Assembly: GCA_023053685.1 (NCBI GenBank) | Contig: JALIGW010000002.1 | Span: 168,632,430 to 168,696,429, forward strand | Length of the DNA stretch: 64,000 bases | Direction of reading: 5' to 3' | Source of the DNA: Diadophis punctatus similis | Taxonomy: Eukaryota > Chordata > Lepidosauria > Squamata > Dipsadidae | Shown: positions 23,027 through 39,060 of the stretch, one piece after another | How positions within the stretch are numbered: the stretch's first letter is position 1 | Layout of the letters: each line of letters starts with the position of its first letter | Notes under the pieces: model-generated | What the model was told of the DNA's origin: nothing | Database searches by the model: none | Seen by the model: the letters and a program-made list of their open reading frames with translations, nothing else | Translations under genes and position numbers: made by a program

Positions 23027-23386
23027 ATAAATATTCATTTGTGCACATATTTGAAAAACATGTAGTTAATTCCTCTTTAGTCAGTAGTATGTCCTAAGTA
23101 GTATTCAGTAGTAACTAAGCTTTTAATCCTTCAGTCCTCCAAACACTAAGTTGGGAGTAAATTTCAGGGAACTGCATAAGACTTATTTCTAAGTGCACTA
23201 TGTGTTTTCAAAATTTTGCTTATATGTATTCTTTAAATCCACTTCATGTTGTACCGGTAACTTACACAGAATGTGATTCCCCTCCCTCCTTTTTTGAGAT
23301 ATTTTACGCTGAAAGTTCACAAACATCTTGGCTATCTTCACAATAATCCAGAAAGAGTTTGGAAGTGGAGATCTGGATGATCTAGG

Positions 23387-28020
<4,634 letters not shown>

Positions 28021-28071
28021 TTTGATATTTGCAGAAAGCTCTTGTACTGATTCTAACAATCTTTGATCTCG

Positions 28072-28125
28072 ATATATATATATACACATGTACAGACACA
28101 TGATGCTAAAGGAAATGATTAATAT
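28072..28125 (-). promoter_or_regulatory. Putative cytokine core promoter: TATA run and CLE0-like block
   Basis: On the minus strand, ATTAATCATTTCCTTTAGCA (about 28105-28124) lies 20-25 nt upstream of a TATATATATATA run (28072-28085). The block resembles the conserved lymphokine element 0 (NFAT/AP-1 composite) that sits just upstream of the TATA box in GM-CSF, IL-4 and IL-5 promoters. The implied transcription start lies 25-45 nt before the ATG, like the short leader of mammalian IL5. The TATA run could also be a simple repeat. Confidence 0.5.
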
Positions 28126-28229
28126 CATACTTCAGAGTGGAGGGAGTAGGAAACTACCTTGAATAATGGAATCTCCAAATCGCTTATCTCACCCTGAGGT
28201 ATACCTAATTTGATATGATGACTATTATC

Positions 28230-28422
28230 ACTTTAATCGAAAATATATGCCAACATGGGCACATATAAGCATAAGCTTATATGCATAAGTGCACCACTGT
28301 GCCTACCGTCCCTGTATTACTGACCTATTGTCCTCATTTATCTGTACTTACTTTGCTTGTGGTATGTTTATACAAATACCTGCTATCTTGTACATGTAAA
28401 TAAATAAATAAATAAATAAAAA
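28230..28422 (+). mobile_element. LINE 3'-end copy with (AAAT)n tail
   Basis: GCATAAGTGCACCACTGTGC followed by CTACCGTCCCTGT matches the 3' UTR of the LINE at 30207-31492 (minus). The copy ends in AAATAAATAAAT at 28398-28422. It is 5'-truncated. Confidence 0.7.
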
Positions 28423-28993
28423 AATCCAGAAAACAAGAAATACCTGTTTGATTGTGTTAAAATAACTAGGTGGGCTGAGTGGTCCTTGCTTATGATCAGC
28501 TATCCAGGTCCACATGGACATTTTGCCCTAGAAGGTACTCTCAAAAGACTGAAACAGTTCAGTTCGGATGAAAGATTATTGAAATTCTATCAAAGAATAG
28601 GTCATCTGCCACTTGTAGTTGACAATATTACCCAATTCCAGTCTGGAGGAGCACATTATGGTTTTTGTACAGTTTATTTTATTTTAGTTTATTGATTAGC
28701 CCATGGGCCATGTGCAAACTCTGTGTTTGCAGAGCTCCAAACACAAATTATTACTAAAAGCCGATAAAAACAATTTAAAATAGAATTGGAATAAAATACA
28801 ATTTAAAATGAGATTGGAATAAAATACAATAATTTAATATATGGATAGAAAAAAATGATAAAATTATTTCTGTACAGGATTGCAACCTAAGTTTTGCAAT
28901 ACAGGTGAGTCTTCCATCAGTGAAATCACCGAAGTGAATTTGGAGTAAGCAACTTGGAGGAAATGGGAGAGTTTTGATTCCTGTAAAAACTTG
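28423..28993. other. Intergenic DNA, nothing recognised
   Basis: Contains two near-identical AATTTAAAATAGAATTGGAA / AATTTAAAATGAGATTGGAA stretches about 30 bp apart (near 28770-28820). No gene. Confidence 0.4.
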
Positions 28994-29609
28994 GAGACTA
29001 CATAGTTAGACAGGGCTAGAACAGGAAAGGGGGTACTATGAGTTACCAGCCAGTTTTTCCAACTCACTCACTCCTTAGGACTACTGGGGTGGAAGACAAG
29101 ATACACAGACACATCCGCATCCTTATCTAGATTTTCCACAGTTCTCATCAGGATGGCTGTATCTTTGCTTTTGTATCTAGCTGGTCAACCACAACTGATG
29201 TGTTGCTATAGATTGCTTTTTATATTAATTGCAGTGGAAAACTAGGGGATGTGTAAGGGTGATCTTTGTTCTCCTCAATAAACTATCCCAGGATTGTTAT
29301 TTCCTCACTGCTCTTAACAAAGAGAGGAGTCAACTTCTAAGCTTCTGGTTGCCCACATAGGTATTACAACGTTACGATTTTTAAAGGTTATTTTTCATCT
29401 TCAATCTAGTATAATTTTGACTTAACTTAATTAAGTGCTGATATCATTTACACATTGGCTTTGGCCAATAATAGATAAAACAGGTGAAAGGCAGCACTTC
29501 CTGAAAATAAATTCATTGCAGAGGCAGAAAATTTGAGCTGTGGGCAAAAGGTAGATTGGCAACTAGAGACAGGTAAAATACTTTCAAAATAGTTAGAGAT
29601 CTAACTTGT
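28994..29609 (+). repeat. Direct duplication, copy A (uninterrupted)
   Basis: From GAGACTACATAGTTAGACAG to AGTTAGAGATCTAA, the block aligns at roughly 95 percent or better with 33970-34300 plus 35278-35589. It lacks the MITE found there: at 29298-29299 it shows the empty TA site, GATTGTTATTTCC. It may be a local duplication or two copies of a dispersed repeat (an AATAAA and LTR-like features are possible). It encodes nothing visible. Confidence 0.88.
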
Positions 29610-30086
29610 TTAGCAGCACCAAAAATGCACCATCACATCTAAATTCTCTTTTCGATGGGTTGCAAATCTATCAACATAATAAGAATAAGCATATAGAAGA
29701 GAATATCTTTGGCTCAGGGTTGAACTGTGGAGTCCTTGGTGTTCTCTGAGTTTGGAGATTGCTTGCAGATATTACTGGTAGCAGAATGATGATGCTACCT
29801 AGTTGGGTAATGAAATGTCTTAAAAAAAAAAAACCACTAAGCTCAGAGAGTAGTAAGGACTTCAGAGCAAAGCATAGCACTGGATCTGGGCTGTCCCTGG
29901 GCTCCAGATGGCCATGAGATGGCAGCAAAGGAAGTCTCTATCACTATGCTGCCCCTTAGTGGTGGTTTTTCAGTTCATATCTAATATTCTATCCTCCCTA
30001 AGTTCCTACCTCACTGCTCCCTCTAGTTAGTACATATGATTGTTTCGGCTTCTGGCTTCCTTCTGTTCCAAGCTGACAAACTTACT
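29610..30086. other. Intergenic DNA with a dispersed repeat fragment
   Basis: Bases about 29710-29870 (TGTGGAGTCCTTGGTGTTCT, CTAGTTGGGTAATGAAATGT, CTCAGAGAGTAGTAAGGACT) match the fragment near 9835-9945 in order and spacing. The family is unknown to me. No gene. Confidence 0.45.
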
Positions 30087-30171
<85 letters not shown>

Positions 30172-30206
30172 ATCTATCTATCTATCTATCTATTTATTTA
30201 TTTATT
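30087..30206. repeat. (CTAT)n-(TTTA)n microsatellite, the expanded tail of a LINE
   Basis: About 26 CTAT units with one CAT slip, then TTTA units. On the minus strand this directly follows the LINE 3' UTR as AATAAATAAATAGATAGATAG, so it is the LINE's own tail after expansion. Confidence 0.9.
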
Positions 30207-31496
30207 CAAGTATGAATTGGTAATAAACATAGATATAATATTGTTTATATACATAAGATGGGTACTGATAAGAGGGAACATTAGGACAGGGACGGTAGGC
30301 ACTCTGGTGCGCTTATGCACGCCCCTTACTGACCTCTTAGGAATCGGGTGAGGTCAACAGTGGACAGTCTAAGGGTAAAGTTTTGGGGGTTTGGTGACGA
30401 AACCACAGAGTCAGGTAGTGAGTTCCAGGCATTAACCACTCTGTTGCTAAAGTCATATTTTCTACAGTCACGTTTGGACCAGTTCACTTTGAGTTTGTAT
30501 CTGTTGTGTGCTCGTATATTGTTGTGGTTAAAGCTGAAGTAGTTGTTGACAGGAAGGACGTTGTAGCAGATAATTTTATGAGCTATGCTTAGGTCGTGCC
30601 GAAGGTGACATAGTTCTAAGCTTTCTAAGCCCAGGATTTCAAGTCTGGTTGCGTAAGGTATTCTGTTGCGAGTAGAGGAGTGGAGGGCTCTTCTCATGAA
30701 GTATCTCTGGACACTTTCTAATGTATTTATGTCCGATATGCAGTGTGGGTTCCAGACAGATGAGCTGTATTCAAGGATTGGTCTGGCGAATGTTTTGTAT
30801 GCTCTGGTTAGTAGTGTGATATTACCGGAGAAGAAGCTACGTAAGATTAGGTTAACAACTCTTGAAGCCTTTTTGGCAATGTTATTGCAGTGGGCTTTGG
30901 CACTTAGGTCATTTGATATGAGTATTCCAAGGTCTTTGTCAGAGTGAGGGTCGTCTGCGAGGTCTTGTCTATTCAGCTTGTATTTGGTGTTCTGATTCTT
31001 TTTGCCAATGTGTAGGACAGAGCATTTGTTGGTTGAGATTTGGAATTGCCAGATGTTTGACCATTCTGACACAAAGTCAAGGTCTTTTTGGAGGGTAGCA
31101 ATGTTGTCAGTGGTGTTGAAGAGTTTTACATCATCGGCGAAGAGAACGCAGCCACTTGTAATGTGATCGCAAAGGTCATTTATATAGAGTATAAAGAGTG
31201 TTGGTCCTAGTACGCTGCCTTGGGATACACCGCTGTTAACAGGAACAGGATTAGATAGGGCGCTCCCTATTTTGACCACTTGTCTGTTTGACAGGAGCGC
31301 AGTTATCCAGTCATGTAGGGGTCCAGAGATGCCATAGGATTTCAGTTTCAGAAGTAGTTTATCGTGAACCACTGAGTCGAAGGCTTTACAGACGTCTATG
31401 TAAATTGCGTCTATGGTTTTGCCCTGGTCAAGTTTTAAGGTCCATATGTTTTTGCAGTGTAGTAGTTGTAGATTGCAGGATAATTTTTTCCTAATG
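30207..31496 (-). mobile_element. 5'-truncated non-LTR retrotransposon (Jockey-superfamily, CR1/Rex1-like)
   Basis: The minus-strand order is reverse transcriptase frame (31492-30326), short 3' UTR (30325-30207, with GCGCACCAGAGTGCCTACCG), then an AATA/ATAG tail. The 5' edge abuts a TA microsatellite at 31497. Endonuclease and ORF1 are absent. A second 3' end of the family is at 28230-28422. Confidence 0.85.
30326..31492 (-). CDS. LINE reverse transcriptase fragment, open for about 388 codons
   Basis: The frame runs without a stop from [17 protein letters not shown] through block A ([18 protein letters not shown], first catalytic Asp), block B ([20 protein letters not shown]), block C ([11 protein letters not shown], the YXDD-type FADD box), then [10 protein letters not shown] and the thumb/C-terminal SSVWNP and [13 protein letters not shown] motifs. 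It ends TRFLRGQ with TAA at 30328-30326. There is no natural start codon because the element is 5'-truncated; the apparent start at 31372 is an internal GTG. The C-terminal pattern places it with Jockey-superfamily LINEs (CR1/Rex1-like); the exact clade is not certain. The intact frame suggests a fairly recent insertion. Confidence 0.88.
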   Translation of the reverse strand, partial: RKKLSCNLQLLHCKNIWTLKLDQGKTIDAIYIDVCKAFDSVVHDKLLLKLKSYGISGPLHDWITALLSNRQVVKIGSALSNPVPVNSGVSQGSVLGPTLFILYINDLCDHITSGCVLFADDVKLFNTTDNIATLQKDLDFVSEWSNIWQFQISTNKCSVLHIGKKNQNTKYKLNRQDLADDPHSDKDLGILISNDLSAKAHCNNIAKKASRVVNLILRSFFSGNITLLTRAYKTFARPILEYSSSVWNPHCISDINTLESVQRYFMRRALHSSTRNRIPYATRLEILGLESLELCHLRHDLSIAHKIICYNVLPVNNYFSFNHNNIRAHNRYKLKVNWSKRDCRKYDFSNRVVNAWNSLPDSVVSSPNPQNFTLRLSTVDLTRFLRGQ

Positions 31497-31639
<143 letters not shown>

Positions 31640-31660
31640 ATTCCTAATAACTTCCTAATG

Positions 31661-32022
31661 CAGTGGTTCCCAACCTTTTTGTGATCGAGTACCACTTGGA
31701 GGTCCCGTACAGTCGCCGCGTACCACCTGGTTCCAGAGAAACTAAATTCGATCAGATATCACTTTATTTCCATAATTGTACTATTCCTTTTTTGGCCCCG
31801 CGCATCCAGCAACTGGATTCTTGGGCCGCTGGGACCAGGTGGGTGGCATGTGGCAACAGTTGCAAATCGTTGCCAGATTATCTTGTGTTAGGCAGTAAAC
31901 ATTTTTGTGAAGTAAAAAATAACTAATTAAAAATCGTTCATGACCCCGAAAGTGTTCGTGTACCACCTGGAAGGCCCTCGCGTACCACTAGTGGTACACG
32001 TACCACAGGTTGGGAACCACTG
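31661..32022. mobile_element. hAT MITE (CAGTGGTTCCCAACCT ends)
   Basis: CAGTGGTTCCCAACCT at the left and AGGTTGGGAACCACTG at the right are perfect 16-bp TIRs. A perfect 8-bp duplication TCCTAATG is at 31653-31660 and 32023-32030. The interior repeats CGTACCACCTGG and TACCACTAGTGGTAC motifs. Charlie-like by its ends; no transposase. Confidence 0.93.
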
Positions 32023-32030
32023 TCCTAATG

Positions 32031-32627
32031 TATCATGGGAACATCAGATTGGAAGCAGTTGATTTGACTTTGTACATGAATATATGCCCCTGTCTTGGAC
32101 ATCTCTAAAACAGCCTGCTGAAATCAAGCTTGGAGCAGTGAAACCAAGATTACTTTTTCCTGTTGAAGGATTGTGAAATGAGTTCTGAGCCTGTAAATCA
32201 GCTTCTGAGTTCTGAGCACTGTTTTCTAATTTTATTACACTATGCTGCCCTTCAATTGATATTCTACTAAAAAGCCAAATAATCCTATAAGCCTGAAGTT
32301 TTATTTACATCAGTTCTTTTTATATTATAGCCTTGGCCTTTTGGTAATTAGGTTACCATGTTTAAGCAATCATTGGCAACTGAGATGTCAGAAATGTTAA
32401 AAAACAGTCATGCTTTTTAATTGCTATGTCTTTACCTCCCTGGCTTTGTGAAGGAAAATCATTATTTAGGGAGGTGATGCTTTTAATGAAGAGATAAAGA
32501 ACAATGAAGCTTCCCAGAGAAGTTCCAATTCTGTAGTTTGGAAGTCGACAAAAGCAGAAGCAAAGAGAATATTTTAGAATTAGCTGGAATGATTTTGATG
32601 TTTTAAAGGAGGGGAAATTCTTAATAG
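32031..32627. other. Intergenic DNA, nothing recognised
   Basis: No exon-like or repeat-end signals. Confidence 0.45.
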
Positions 32628-32635
32628 CAGTAGGA

Positions 32636-33057
32636 CAGTGATGGCGAACCTATGGCACGGGTGCCAAAGGTGGCACATGGAGCCATATCTGCCGGCACGC
32701 AAGCAGTTGCCCTAGCTCAGCTCCAGTGCACATGTGCATGCCCGCCAGTTGATTTTTGGCTCACGCGGAGGCTCTGGGAGGGCGATTTTGGCCTCCGGAG
32801 GGCCTCCAGGGTGGCGGGGGGAGAGTTTTCGCCCTCCCCAAGCTCCAAGAAAGCCTCTGGAGCCTGGGGAGGGCGAAAAAATGGGCCTACCAGGCCCACT
32901 GGAAGTCGGGAAATGGGGGAGTGGGCGGGCACACGCATGTGCAGGGGGGTGGGACAAGTGAGGAGCTTTGAATTATGGGTGTGGGCACGCACGCGCATGC
33001 AATAGCGCGCACGCGCTCTATTTTGGCACCCGATGAAAAAAAGGTTCGCCATCACTG
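32636..33057. mobile_element. hAT element, CAGTGATGGCGAACC family, copy 1
   Basis: CAGTGATGGCGAACCTATGG at the left and AGGTTCGCCATCACTG at the right, with a perfect 8-bp duplication CAGTAGGA at 32628-32635 and 33058-33065. The GC-rich interior has a near-palindromic CCCCAAGCTCCAAGAAAGCC / GGAGCCTGGGGAGGGCGAAA region. Non-coding. Confidence 0.93.
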
Positions 33058-33065
33058 CAGTAGGA

Positions 33066-33969
33066 TGTTTTAGTTCATTAAGAATAACTTCAGTCCTCCT
33101 GGTAACAGAGTTCTTAAGTCATATTGCAAAGACGAAGTTTTAAATCTTTATTGTAAAACAGATTGAAAGCTTGGGACAATCAGAAGACTGTTTGGTGCCA
33201 AAATGATGGGTGAGTCTCCATTCAGAAGACATATTACCCCCCAGTGTGCCATTTTACCTTGTAGGCATGCTTTTCTCCCCAACAGCCCACTTATTAGAGG
33301 AATATGGAGTAAAGTCATGGATTTCCATTTTTGAAATGAACTTATGAAGAAAACTATTATGGTATGAAGGACTTTGGTGATAAACCCACCACTTTGAACT
33401 AGACCTAAGAACGAGCTGAGAGCCAGTCTAGATCCACATGCAAAGAACTGGTCCCAGGGCCAACCAGGCATTGGTTTAATTAAATATCAATCTGCCAATT
33501 GCATCATTTCCAAAATGCACTGTTTGCCACAGCCAGTTCTATTAATATTAATTAGCCTTAAAAATCCAGATATTTCTTGGCTGGTTCCACCACCACCCCC
33601 TCCCAGGAAAAAAATAACCCTTCCACCTGTTTCTGTCACAAGAGATGAAATCAAGCAGGGGAGTTTTCTAATTGACTAAGAGAGATGAAGTCCCCTCCTC
33701 TGATAAGATTGTTTCCAGAAATTAAGGGGAGGTCAGAGAATGCCCACAAATATAATAGGAGTGAGGACATCCTCCCATCCCTGCTTCCCAGCCCATTCAC
33801 CCACTCACTCCATCCCCAATTAACTTTGGTAGGTAGAAAAGAACTCATTTCTTTTTTTAAAAAAATCTTGCTGCAACAAAAGAGCGGGAATAAAAGAATC
33901 ATGATACATACCTGTACAGATTCTCATACAGAAACCTAGAGGACAAAAATGGCAGTGCTTGCAACATTT
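33066..33969. other. Intergenic DNA, nothing recognised
   Basis: Short chance frames only. Confidence 0.45.
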
Positions 33970-34300
33970 GAGACTACATAGTTAGACAGGGCTAGAACGG
34001 GAAGGGGGGTACTATGAGTTACCAGCCAGTTTTTCCAAATCACTCACTTCTTAGGGGTTCCAACTCACTCACTCCTTAGGACTACTGGGGTGGAAGACAA
34101 GATACACAGACACATCCGCATCCTTATCTAGATTTTCCACAGTTCTCATCAGGATGGCTGTATCTTTGCTTTTATATCTAGCTGGTCAACCACAACTGAT
34201 GTGTTACTATAGATTGCTTTTTATATTAATTGCAGTGGAAAACTAGGGGAGGTGTAAGGGTGATCTTTGTTCTTCTCAATAAACTGTCTCAGAATTGTTA

Positions 34301-35277
34301 CCGTATTTTTCAGAATATAAGACGCACCTTTTTACCCTCAAAAAGAGGGTGAAAACCTGGGTGCGTCTTATACACCTAATGCAGCCCCACCCAGCCACCC
34401 CCATCCTTTGGCCTCTGCCTGCCAGCAATTTACCTTTTTGTGGCAAACAGGGCAAAGCACAAGAAGAGCACAAGAAGAGATAAACTGCCTCCCGATCTAC
34501 AGCTGACAGGCTTGCAAGCCATTTGGTAAAATGAAACTAACTACGGTGGCTGTAATGTGACAAATTGCTGGGAGATAAACTGCTGGCAATATTAGACTGC
34601 TAAAATTGAAAGAAGGCAAGCTATAGCTGCTATGGCTCAGAGCTAGAGCTCTTGCCTCACAATCAGGAGGTTGTGAGTTCTATCCTAGGTACAGGCAGAT
34701 TCTGTTAATATGTTATTTTGTTAAATGTTTGTAGAGTGTTCAAATTATTAGACTTATTTTTAAAGACTGCTTTATTATTGTTCTAGACAACTTAACAAAA
34801 TGAAGAAGCTTTTTAAAATAAATGCTTGCTCTGAAGAGGCCCAGTGCTATTGTATCTTCTTTTAAATAGCAGAGAATACTTCCAGAAAACCACATCAATT
34901 TTAAAGATCTGTAAAAGTATAATCTGAAATGTCCTGTTTTAGTATTAAGTATTAGTATTAAAAGAAGGCAGCTGAGAAACCCTGACTTAGTCATGTTTGG
35001 AGTAGATCTATTTAAATAATTGGGAGGAGTTAGTGTGATTACATTTAAGAAAACTTTCTGGGATTAATATACTGCCATAAATGTACATTTCTCCAATTCT
35101 TTACCATTTCTATGGGTCAGGCACACATGCACAGAAATACACAGCAAACAGTGTATATCATCTGTACTGTTTGCTGTTTGCTGTTTGCTGTTTGGCAAAT
35201 TGCTGGGAGGCAGAGGCCTTTTTTCCTTGTTTTCCTCCCCCAAAACTAAGGTGCGTCTTATACTCCGAAAAATACGG
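34301..35277. mobile_element. 977-bp mariner-like MITE (CCGTATTTTTCRGARTATAAG ends)
   Basis: CCGTATTTTTCAGAATATAA at the left mirrors CTTATACTCCGAAAAATACGG-type sequence at the right. TA lies on both sides (34299-34300, 35278-35279). The empty site is preserved in copy A at 29298-29299. The interior holds a SINE head (34630-34715) and a TTTGCTG tandem (about 35167-35194). No transposase. Confidence 0.92.
34630..34715 (+). mobile_element. tRNA-derived SINE head inside the MITE
   Basis: CTATGGCTCAGAGCTAGAGC, then TCTTGCCTCACAATCAGGAG and a B-box-like GTTCTATCC. Same family as 6540-6700 (minus). Its tail is reduced to a short TGTTAATATGTTA stretch. Confidence 0.65.
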
Positions 35278-35586
35278 TATTTCCTCACTGCTCTTAACAA
35301 AGAGAGGAGTCAACTTCTAAGCTTCAGGTTGCACACATAGGTATTACAACGTTATGATTTTTAAAGGTTATTTTTCATCTTCAATCTAGTATAATTTTGA
35401 CTTAACTTAATTAAGTGCTGATATCATTTACACATTGGCTTTGGCCAATAATAGATAAAACAGGTGAAAGGCAGCACTTCCTGAAAATAAATTCATTGCA
35501 GAGGCAGAAGATTTGAGCTGTGGGCAAAAGGTAGATTGGGAACTAGAGACAGGTAAAATACTTTCAAAATAGCTAGAGATCTAATT

Positions 35587-35710
35587 TGCTTTTACCCTCT
35601 AAGCCACAAGTTCTCCTCCCTTATCAGCTGAGCCAGGGGAAAGATTAAATGTTTTTCTTTTCCTGTGGAGTGACCTGGTATACCCAAATATGGGAGGGAG
35701 CATAATGCTT

Positions 35711-35783
<73 letters not shown>

Positions 35784-35816
35784 CATTTTTTGCTGATAAA
35801 TGATAAATAAATACTG

Positions 35817-35862
<46 letters not shown>

Positions 35863-36020
35863 TGTTTTCTTGTCGAGTCACCTGGTATACCCAAATATGG
35901 AAGGGAGCATACTGCTCCCTCCCATATTTGGGTATACCAGGTGACTCGACAGAAAAACATTTAATCTTTCCCCTTGCTCAGCTGATAAGGGAGGAGAACT
36001 TGTGGCTTAGAGGGTAAAAG
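35587..36020. repeat. 430-bp palindrome with TG and CA repeats in opposite halves
   Basis: The left arm (35587-35705: GCTTTTACCCTCTAAGCCAC ... ATACCCAAATATGGGAGGGA) returns inverted at about 35903-36020 with over 90 percent identity. The centre keeps the symmetry: (TG)n at 35713-35780 and (CA)n at 35821-35860. A second inner hairpin, CACCTGGTATACCCAAATAT/ATATTTGGGTATACCAGGTG, spans about 35879-35943. The outer arm begins with a tRNA-like GTGGCTTAGAGGGTAAAAGC head (35999-36020) that continues to about 36075. Confidence 0.9.
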
Positions 36021-36235
36021 CACTGCCTAACAAGGCAAGTAGCCCAAATTCTGGGAGTCAAAGTCCACAGGTCATAAAGGGGACATAGTTGCCCACCCAT
36101 GATCTAAGAAGCCCACGTTTGGGGCTTAATTTTGATCATATAAAAACCAAACTAAGAATACCCAACAAAGACATATCTGTAACATAACTGACGCTGTTTA
36201 ATATATGTAAAACTTCAGAATCCAAAGCTATAGGG

Positions 36236-36670
36236 CAGTGATGGCGAACCTTTTTTTCCTCAGGTGCCGAAAGTGCATGCGCGCGTGCTATCGCACATGC
36301 GCGAGTGCCCATACCCATAATTCAATGCCTGGGGAGGGCAAAAACGGCCTCCCCCGCACCCCCGGAGACCCTCTGGAGGCCGGAAATGGCCCGTTTCTCA
36401 ACTTCTGGTGGGCCCGGTAGGCCCATTTTTCACCCTCCCCAGGCTCCAGAGGCTTCCCTGGAGCCTGAGGAGGGCAAAAACGCCCTCCCCCGTCCCCCCG
36501 GAGGCTCTCCGGAAGCTGAAAATGCCCTCCCAGAGCCTCCGTGCGAGCCAAAAATCAGCTGGCCGGCACGCGCATGCACGCTGGAGCTGAGCTAGGCAAC
36601 GGCTCACGTGCCGGCAGATATGGCTCCGCGTGCCACCTGTGGCACGCGTGCCATAGGTTCGCCATCACTG
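36236..36670. mobile_element. hAT element, CAGTGATGGCGAACC family, copy 2
   Basis: CAGTGATGGCGAACCTTTTT at the left and GGTTCGCCATCACTG at the right, with a perfect 8-bp duplication CTATAGGG at 36228-36235 and 36671-36678. It is inverted in its interior relative to 32636-33057. Non-coding. Confidence 0.93.
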
Positions 36671-36678
36671 CTATAGGG

Positions 36679-39052
36679 TGTAGTAAAATCCCTGTTATGC
36701 CAATGAATATGGGAATAGTGCTGTAAGTAAAATTACTCTAGTTATTTTAATTGGTCACTCCACCAATGCTATGGGATTTACTGCCAATGGTATCACTAGT
36801 ATTGGATGGAACCTTGGACAAAGATGTAGATGGCACTGAGGAGCATCAGCATACAATATTGCCCTTCAGCTACAGTTCAAACAGAGGATACCTTAATTAG
36901 AGGACTGTCCCTTGTTGGCTCTTAGACAACAGAAAGCAGAACACACAGCTAGGTACCTTAGGACTTATGTACTACTTGTAAAGAATGAAAAAAGGATTAA
37001 GAGAGCAGCAAGGTGCCTGATAATATAAAGCAGAGAGTCATCTCAGTGATTTTAGTTCAGATTCATTTCATGGAACCTAAGCCAAAGCCAGTCAGTATCC
37101 TAACTGGGAACAAGATGAAAGATCCTCATCACACTGTTAGCTGGATAATAATAAAAAAAGATTATTTTTTGCAAAACCCAAGCGATATCTTAAGACTTAA
37201 GCTAAGGAACATTTTATACATTGGGTTATTGATATAACAGAATTTCATATAAAAAGCAAAATATTATTTGTATTTGTATTGTGTCTGCATTAATCGAAAT
37301 GAATATGAGAACTGCAGTTCCTGACTTTCTTAAAGTAGACACATGTGCATTTTATCTTCTGGACTTGGATAATTTCTTCCCGGAAAGTTGAAGAGATCAT
37401 TTGTCTTCTTGTCTTCACTTTTAGAGAATACAGTATGTCAAACAAAGGCTAAATAAAGAATTCATTTTTATACAGGCTTCCTTTGCTTAAATGGTACTGC
37501 TAAATTATGGGAGAACAGTGAAAGAACAGATCCCATCGTATCTCATGTTTGCGTCAATCCTAAACAATTAATTCTTTTTTTTAAATCTAATTTTTGGGGG
37601 GGGGTGGTCTAGAGACTGCACAGAAGCGAAAGCAAACTGGATCTAGATCCAAGAAAATGTTGTTATTCTAAGGAAATCATCCTGTGACCTTTTTCCCATC
37701 TGGGTAAAAGATGGATATCCTCTTAATCATAGCATCCCCAGAGATCTAAGATATTAAAAAAAGAATCAGATTAGAAATGTATTTATGCTAATAATAAGTT
37801 AATTAAATAGTCAACATTTTCCCTTAAGTGCCTTCTGCCATCTAATGCTCCTGGTTGACGTGTTTTGAGATTATAGAGGCCAATCACTTCTTCTGACTTC
37901 CAGTGGCTTGGTTGGTGGGATTTCCTAAGAAGAACCTTAGCATTAAGTTGAAATCAGGAAGTTTAGAATCGGAATCCTACATCCATTGGGTCATGATCCA
38001 TTGGGTCATCGATTCAGAGATATTTTCTTAAGGTACTTAAGCAAAGAAACAGAAAGATGGGCAAAAAAGGCAGGGGAGCAAGAGTGACTCCCAACTTCCC
38101 CCTTTACTCTCTTTGTAGAAAGACGGCAGGGAGTCTTGTAAATGATGGTCCCATGACTGCAGTAATGCAGCGGTGTGGCAGCATTGAAGTGGTCAAATTT
38201 CAAGATCTCACGGATCCCAGATTTTGGATGCATTCTGTAAGTTAGCCCATTTGACGTATGTTGATTCAGACATTGTCTTATGATGCAGTTTCACCAACTG
38301 AAGGTTTCAAACAATCAAGCAGAGATAAGCTTTTTAGTAGGTAGTGTATAGATTCCAGGACCCAAGAGCCAGAAATGCAAAAGCTGTTGTAGAACCATGT
38401 GACCAAAAGTCAGTCTTTCCGACTGAGAAAGAAAAATTTTGTCATTAAAAATAAACCCACAAAAACACCCAGTACTTCACCCTATATTGGAAGGCCTTGA
38501 AACTCTCACTTCTGGAAGAAATGAGTTCACAAAGAAGGGTCACTTTCATACTCCTTGAAGAACATCCTGATAAGAGATGACCTTCAGCAGGGACTTTCTT
38601 GTTGCATTTTGTCAGCCTCACTGGGTAAACCAGATAGGAATCATAACCAGATGAGTTAATTTCTCTTTATTGTAAAGCTACATTGACAGAATCTTGAAAG
38701 TCTGAAAGTACAGTTCTGCCTTCTTCGTCTTTACAGCCCAAGAATCTAAGGAGGCTACTTTCTGAACCCTTGACCTGCCCACTATCCAGCTGCAGGCTAT
38801 GCTGTCTCTTATTTGATTGAGCTCTTGGCAGTGTTGTGTCACCAAGTCTCCCAAGGTCATTCCTATAAGACATTAAAATCCCTCGGGCAGACAAATTTAG
38901 AATGAGACAGGATGTCTCAGTGATATCCATGTTCCAAACTGAATAATTGCCAATATCTTAAACTGCACTTAGAAACAAACTAGAAACCAATGCAGTTCTT
39001 ATAGCAGAGGTGTGAGAAGTCAGTAACTGGTCTTAGCAATTCTATTTTTATT
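36679..39052. other. Intergenic DNA, nothing recognised
   Basis: 2.4 kb of moderately AT-rich sequence. The longest frames are 87 codons or fewer and show no domain or splice support. Confidence 0.5.
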
Positions 39053-39060
39053 AGCCACAT

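Larger units (their letters stand above)
21410..23386 (-). other. 3' flank and probable 3' UTR of the cytokine gene
   Basis: No further coding exon is seen past the stop at 23387-23389. On the minus strand the stretch contains an AUUUA element (23011-23026), other ATTTA motifs, an antisense-to-genome, sense-to-transcript SINE (22664-22903), and AATAAA candidates at about 22154-22159 and 21763-21768. The true polyadenylation site cannot be chosen from sequence alone. Confidence 0.45.
33970..35589 (+). repeat. Direct duplication, copy B, interrupted by a MITE
   Basis: 33970-34300 and 35278-35589 together reproduce copy A (28994-29609). The break is exactly at a TA, which is duplicated around the MITE at 34301-35277. 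Copy B also has an extra short internal repeat of the CCAA.TCACTCACT.CTTAGG segment near 34035-34080. Copies A and B are about 5 kb apart in the same orientation. Confidence 0.88.

Noticed and set aside
31372..31372. Apparent start of the LINE frame at 31372
   Set aside because: It is an internal GTG within block A (AFDSVVHDK); the frame continues upstream to about 31492.
34632..34700. tRNA-like A and B boxes (also at 6640, 42276, 50467)
   Set aside because: These belong to SINE heads with retroposon 3' parts, not to functional tRNA genes; cloverleaf pairing was not convincing.
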